A stretch of DNA of 64,000 nucleotides from NCBI GenBank assembly GCA_000952975.1, contig LM997412.1, positions 1-64,000 on the forward strand, in the 5' to 3' direction. Shown one piece after another: positions 62,243 through 64,000 of this stretch (within the stretch, counting starts at the first letter, position 1; each line of letters begins with the position of its first letter). The DNA is from Peptoniphilus sp. ING2-D1G. GTDB taxonomy: Bacteria; Bacillota; Clostridia; Tissierellales; Peptoniphilaceae. Both the position numbers and the translations under genes were made by a program. A model generated the notes under the pieces. That model ran no database searches. It was given only the letters and a program-made list of their open reading frames with translations, and was not told the origin of the DNA.

Positions 62243-63643
62243 TTAATCTTTGTAATTGTACTTCAAAGTGCCTGTGGTATCCATTTGTCTGTCGAAGTCG
62301 TTATAAAGCTCCTTGACTTCCTTTAACAATATTAAAAGCCCGATGACGTTGGGTATTACCAGAAGTCCCGTGAACAGATCAGTAAGTTGCCATACGAATT
62401 CAACCTTTTGCAGTGAACCGAGAACTATGAATAAAACAGCCAATACTTGGTAAATTCTGATTGCGGTTTTAGACTTGGTCAAAAACTTGGCATTTGTTTC
62501 ACCGAAGTAGTACCATCCGACAATTGTAGTGAAGGCAAAGAAAACAAGAGCTATCGCCAAGAATTTCGAGCCGATGTCACCGAAGGCTATGTTGAAACCT
62601 TCCATGGTGATCATTACGCCTTCCTTTCCGCTGTTATTTGCGCCCGTTGCAAGTATTACCACCGCTGTAGCCGTACAAATCAATATAGTATCGATGAAAA
62701 CTCCAACCATTGCAACACAACCTTGAACGACGGGATGCTCTACATTTGCAACGGCATGTGAGTTGGGAGTGGAACCCATACCTGCTTCGTTGGAGAAAAG
62801 TCCTCTGGCAACGCCGTATCTTATGGCGGTTTTAATGGATACTCCCACAGCTCCGCCCAGGACCGCCTTGCTTGAAAAAGCAGCTTCAAAGATAGCGGTG
62901 AATACCGGAATTATCATATGGTTGAATTTAAACAGAACTATTATTGAGCCGATAATATAAAGCACAGCCATTACGGGCACAACTTTTTCCGCAAAACTTC
63001 CTATTCTCTTTATTCCGCCTATATAAATAAATCCTGCCAAGGTCGCAATTATAACTCCGCTTACGATTAGAGGTATGCCGAAGGCTTCATTTAAAGCTGA
63101 TGATATGGAATTGGACTGAACCATGCTTCCTATCCATCCCAGAGTTAAGACGGATAAAACAGCAAAAAATGTAGATAAAAATTTGGCAGGAGCCTCAAGT
63201 CCGCGATTTTTTAAGCCCTTGCTTATGTAGAAAGCAGGTCCTCCTATTAATTTACCGTCTCTTTTCTCTCTGTATTTTTGTGCAAGGATAGCTTCTACAG
63301 AAATTGTGGACATTCCCACTATGGCGGTAACCCACATCCAAAAAACAGCTCCCGGACCTCCTGCAACTATTGCTCCTGCAACTCCGCCTATATTTCCCGT
63401 ACCTACTTGAGCTGCTATAGCTGTAGCAAGTGCCTGAAAAGATGAAAGAGAGCTTTCGTCGGAAGTGTCCTTGCTGAAAAGACCACCGAAGGTTTGTTTA
63501 AAAGCGTAACCGAATCTTTTTATTTGTGGGAAACTAAGATAAATAGTTGATAGAATTCCAAAACCCACAAGAGAAACCATTAAGGGCAATCCCCACAATA
63601 CATCGTTCATTGATGTTATAATACCTGTAAGATTATCTAACAT
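62243..63643 (-). CDS. Alanine/glycine:cation symporter (AGCS family)
   Basis: A 466-aa sodium- or proton-coupled amino acid importer with about 11 predicted helices. The AGCS signatures are visible: ATAIAAQVGTGNIGGVAGAI near residue 72, GGPGAVFWMWVTAIVGM, KLIGGPAFYISKGL near 135 and GLFSNEAGMGSTPNSHA near 275. Typical substrates are alanine, glycine or D-alanine. It is monocistronic, with a GGAAGAAAG ribosome binding site. Confidence 0.93.
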   Translation of the reverse strand: MLDNLTGIITSMNDVLWGLPLMVSLVGFGILSTIYLSFPQIKRFGYAFKQTFGGLFSKDTSDESSLSSFQALATAIAAQVGTGNIGGVAGAIVAGGPGAVFWMWVTAIVGMSTISVEAILAQKYREKRDGKLIGGPAFYISKGLKNRGLEAPAKFLSTFFAVLSVLTLGWIGSMVQSNSISSALNEAFGIPLIVSGVIIATLAGFIYIGGIKRIGSFAEKVVPVMAVLYIIGSIIVLFKFNHMIIPVFTAIFEAAFSSKAVLGGAVGVSIKTAIRYGVARGLFSNEAGMGSTPNSHAVANVEHPVVQGCVAMVGVFIDTILICTATAVVILATGANNSGKEGVMITMEGFNIAFGDIGSKFLAIALVFFAFTTIVGWYYFGETNAKFLTKSKTAIRIYQVLAVLFIVLGSLQKVEFVWQLTDLFTGLLVIPNVIGLLILLKEVKELYNDFDRQMDTTGTLKYNYKD

Positions 63644-63770
63644 TTGCTTTCTTCCTTTGTATTTAATGTAAACTTTTACTTATTATAGATTATATCATGT
63701 TATATATTAAATAAGACATATTATTCATGAAAAACTTTGACTATAATATAACATTAAATTACAAAAGTAT

Positions 63771-64000
63771 TTACTTATCTGATAGATTTTTGACATAATC
63801 TATAATTTCATCCAGTCTTGTATTATCTGTTAAATCCAGAAATTCTCCAAAACTGTAGATAATTGATTTTTCGCTTTTGTTGAGTTCCTTTTTCTTGTTT
63901 AAAAGCATGGAATAGATAAATCTCATGGTGATTCTATGCGTAAAGGAAAGCTTTGAATAATCGATTTTTCCCGGTAAAAAAAACATTTTTAAATTTTTGT
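63771..64000 (-). CDS. Flavodoxin-like protein, C-terminal part (runs off the window)
   Basis: The frame remains open at the window edge (KNLKMFFLPGKIDYSKLSFT), so only about the last 76 codons are seen and the ATG at 63986 is probably internal. The FFLPGKIDYSKL segment and the following basic helix resemble the C-terminal region of flavodoxin-domain proteins of the HemG/flavodoxin_5 type. The FMN-binding N-terminus is not visible, so this is a tentative identification. Confidence 0.5.
   Translation of the reverse strand, partial: KNLKMFFLPGKIDYSKLSFTHRITMRFIYSMLLNKKKELNKSEKSIIYSFGEFLDLTDNTRLDEIIDYVKNLSDK

Noticed and set aside
1-64000. CRISPR arrays, tRNA or rRNA genes
   Set aside because: I saw no regularly spaced repeats, tRNA-like cloverleaf with T-arm consensus, or rRNA sequence. 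A tRNAscan or Infernal run would be decisive.

Overview
The window opens on the ATG of dnaA and reads dnaA-dnaN-S4-recF-gyrB-gyrA, so it is the origin-proximal start of a chromosome whose coordinates were set to dnaA. The DNA is strongly AT-rich, ribosome binding sites are strong AGGAGG types, and gene content (DnaD/DnaI-type loader proteins, type III pantothenate kinase homologue, ECF transporter S component, SLH-domain surface protein, SigB/SigF-type sigma factor, AGCS and TRAP transporters, no outer-membrane genes) points to an anaerobic low-GC Gram-positive bacterium, most likely the Peptoniphilaceae/Tissierellia. The genus is not determined. No rRNA, tRNA or CRISPR array was seen.

Layout. 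1-8.2 kb: replication and topology genes. 8.3-10.4 kb: a partner-switching module (STAS antagonist, shortened anti-sigma kinase homologue, SigB/F-type sigma factor) and a PsiE/CorC-like membrane protein. 10.4-15.5 kb: GntR/FCD regulator, then a carbon-nitrogen hydrolase, a DUF2848 protein and a complete DctPQM TRAP transporter, with a TGGTATACCA palindrome at the promoter. 15.6-17.5 kb: DUF975 membrane protein and split chromate-transporter pair, leftward. 17.5-19.6 kb: an IS1634-family element flanked by a 90-bp direct repeat that duplicates the whole chrA-proC divergent control region and the first codons of proC. 19.6-23.5 kb: proC, DJ-1/PfpI protein, P1 peptidase, ECF S component and a CoaX homologue with a degenerate first motif. 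23.5-24.25 kb: a gene-free stretch with a candidate structured RNA (promoter, Fur-like box, interleaved inverted repeats, terminator) followed by GC-rich hairpin repeats.

24.25-36.5 kb: small membrane and secreted proteins, a DUF3048 lipoprotein, MATE exporter, acetyltransferase, DnaD and DnaI/DnaC-like loader, aminotransferases, a hydroxyacid dehydrogenase, PHP phosphoesterase and two tandem copies of the GC-rich repeat. 36.8-45.8 kb: ATP-grasp ligase, tpx-nicotinamidase-rlmH, a PII-like protein coupled to a CPA2 antiporter, DUF1361 protein and a heterodimeric ABC exporter. 45.9-51.3 kb: PAP2 phosphatase, ppx-ppk polyphosphate genes, formimidoylglutamase-like enzyme and small membrane proteins. 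51.6-57.1 kb: a roughly 1,836-codon SLH surface protein gene broken by two in-frame stops and two single-base frameshifts. 57.6-64 kb: B3/B4 domain protein, class V aminotransferase, zinc-ribbon/TPR/SH3 membrane protein, hydroxyacid dehydrogenase, alanine/sodium symporter, and the C-terminal part of a flavodoxin-like gene running off the end.

Functional identities rest on recognised motifs in the translations; no database search was run. The observations most worth checking are the long target duplication that preserved proC, the candidate Fur-linked structured RNA at 23.7-24.04 kb, the multiply broken surface protein gene, and the degenerate CoaX and anti-sigma kinase homologues.
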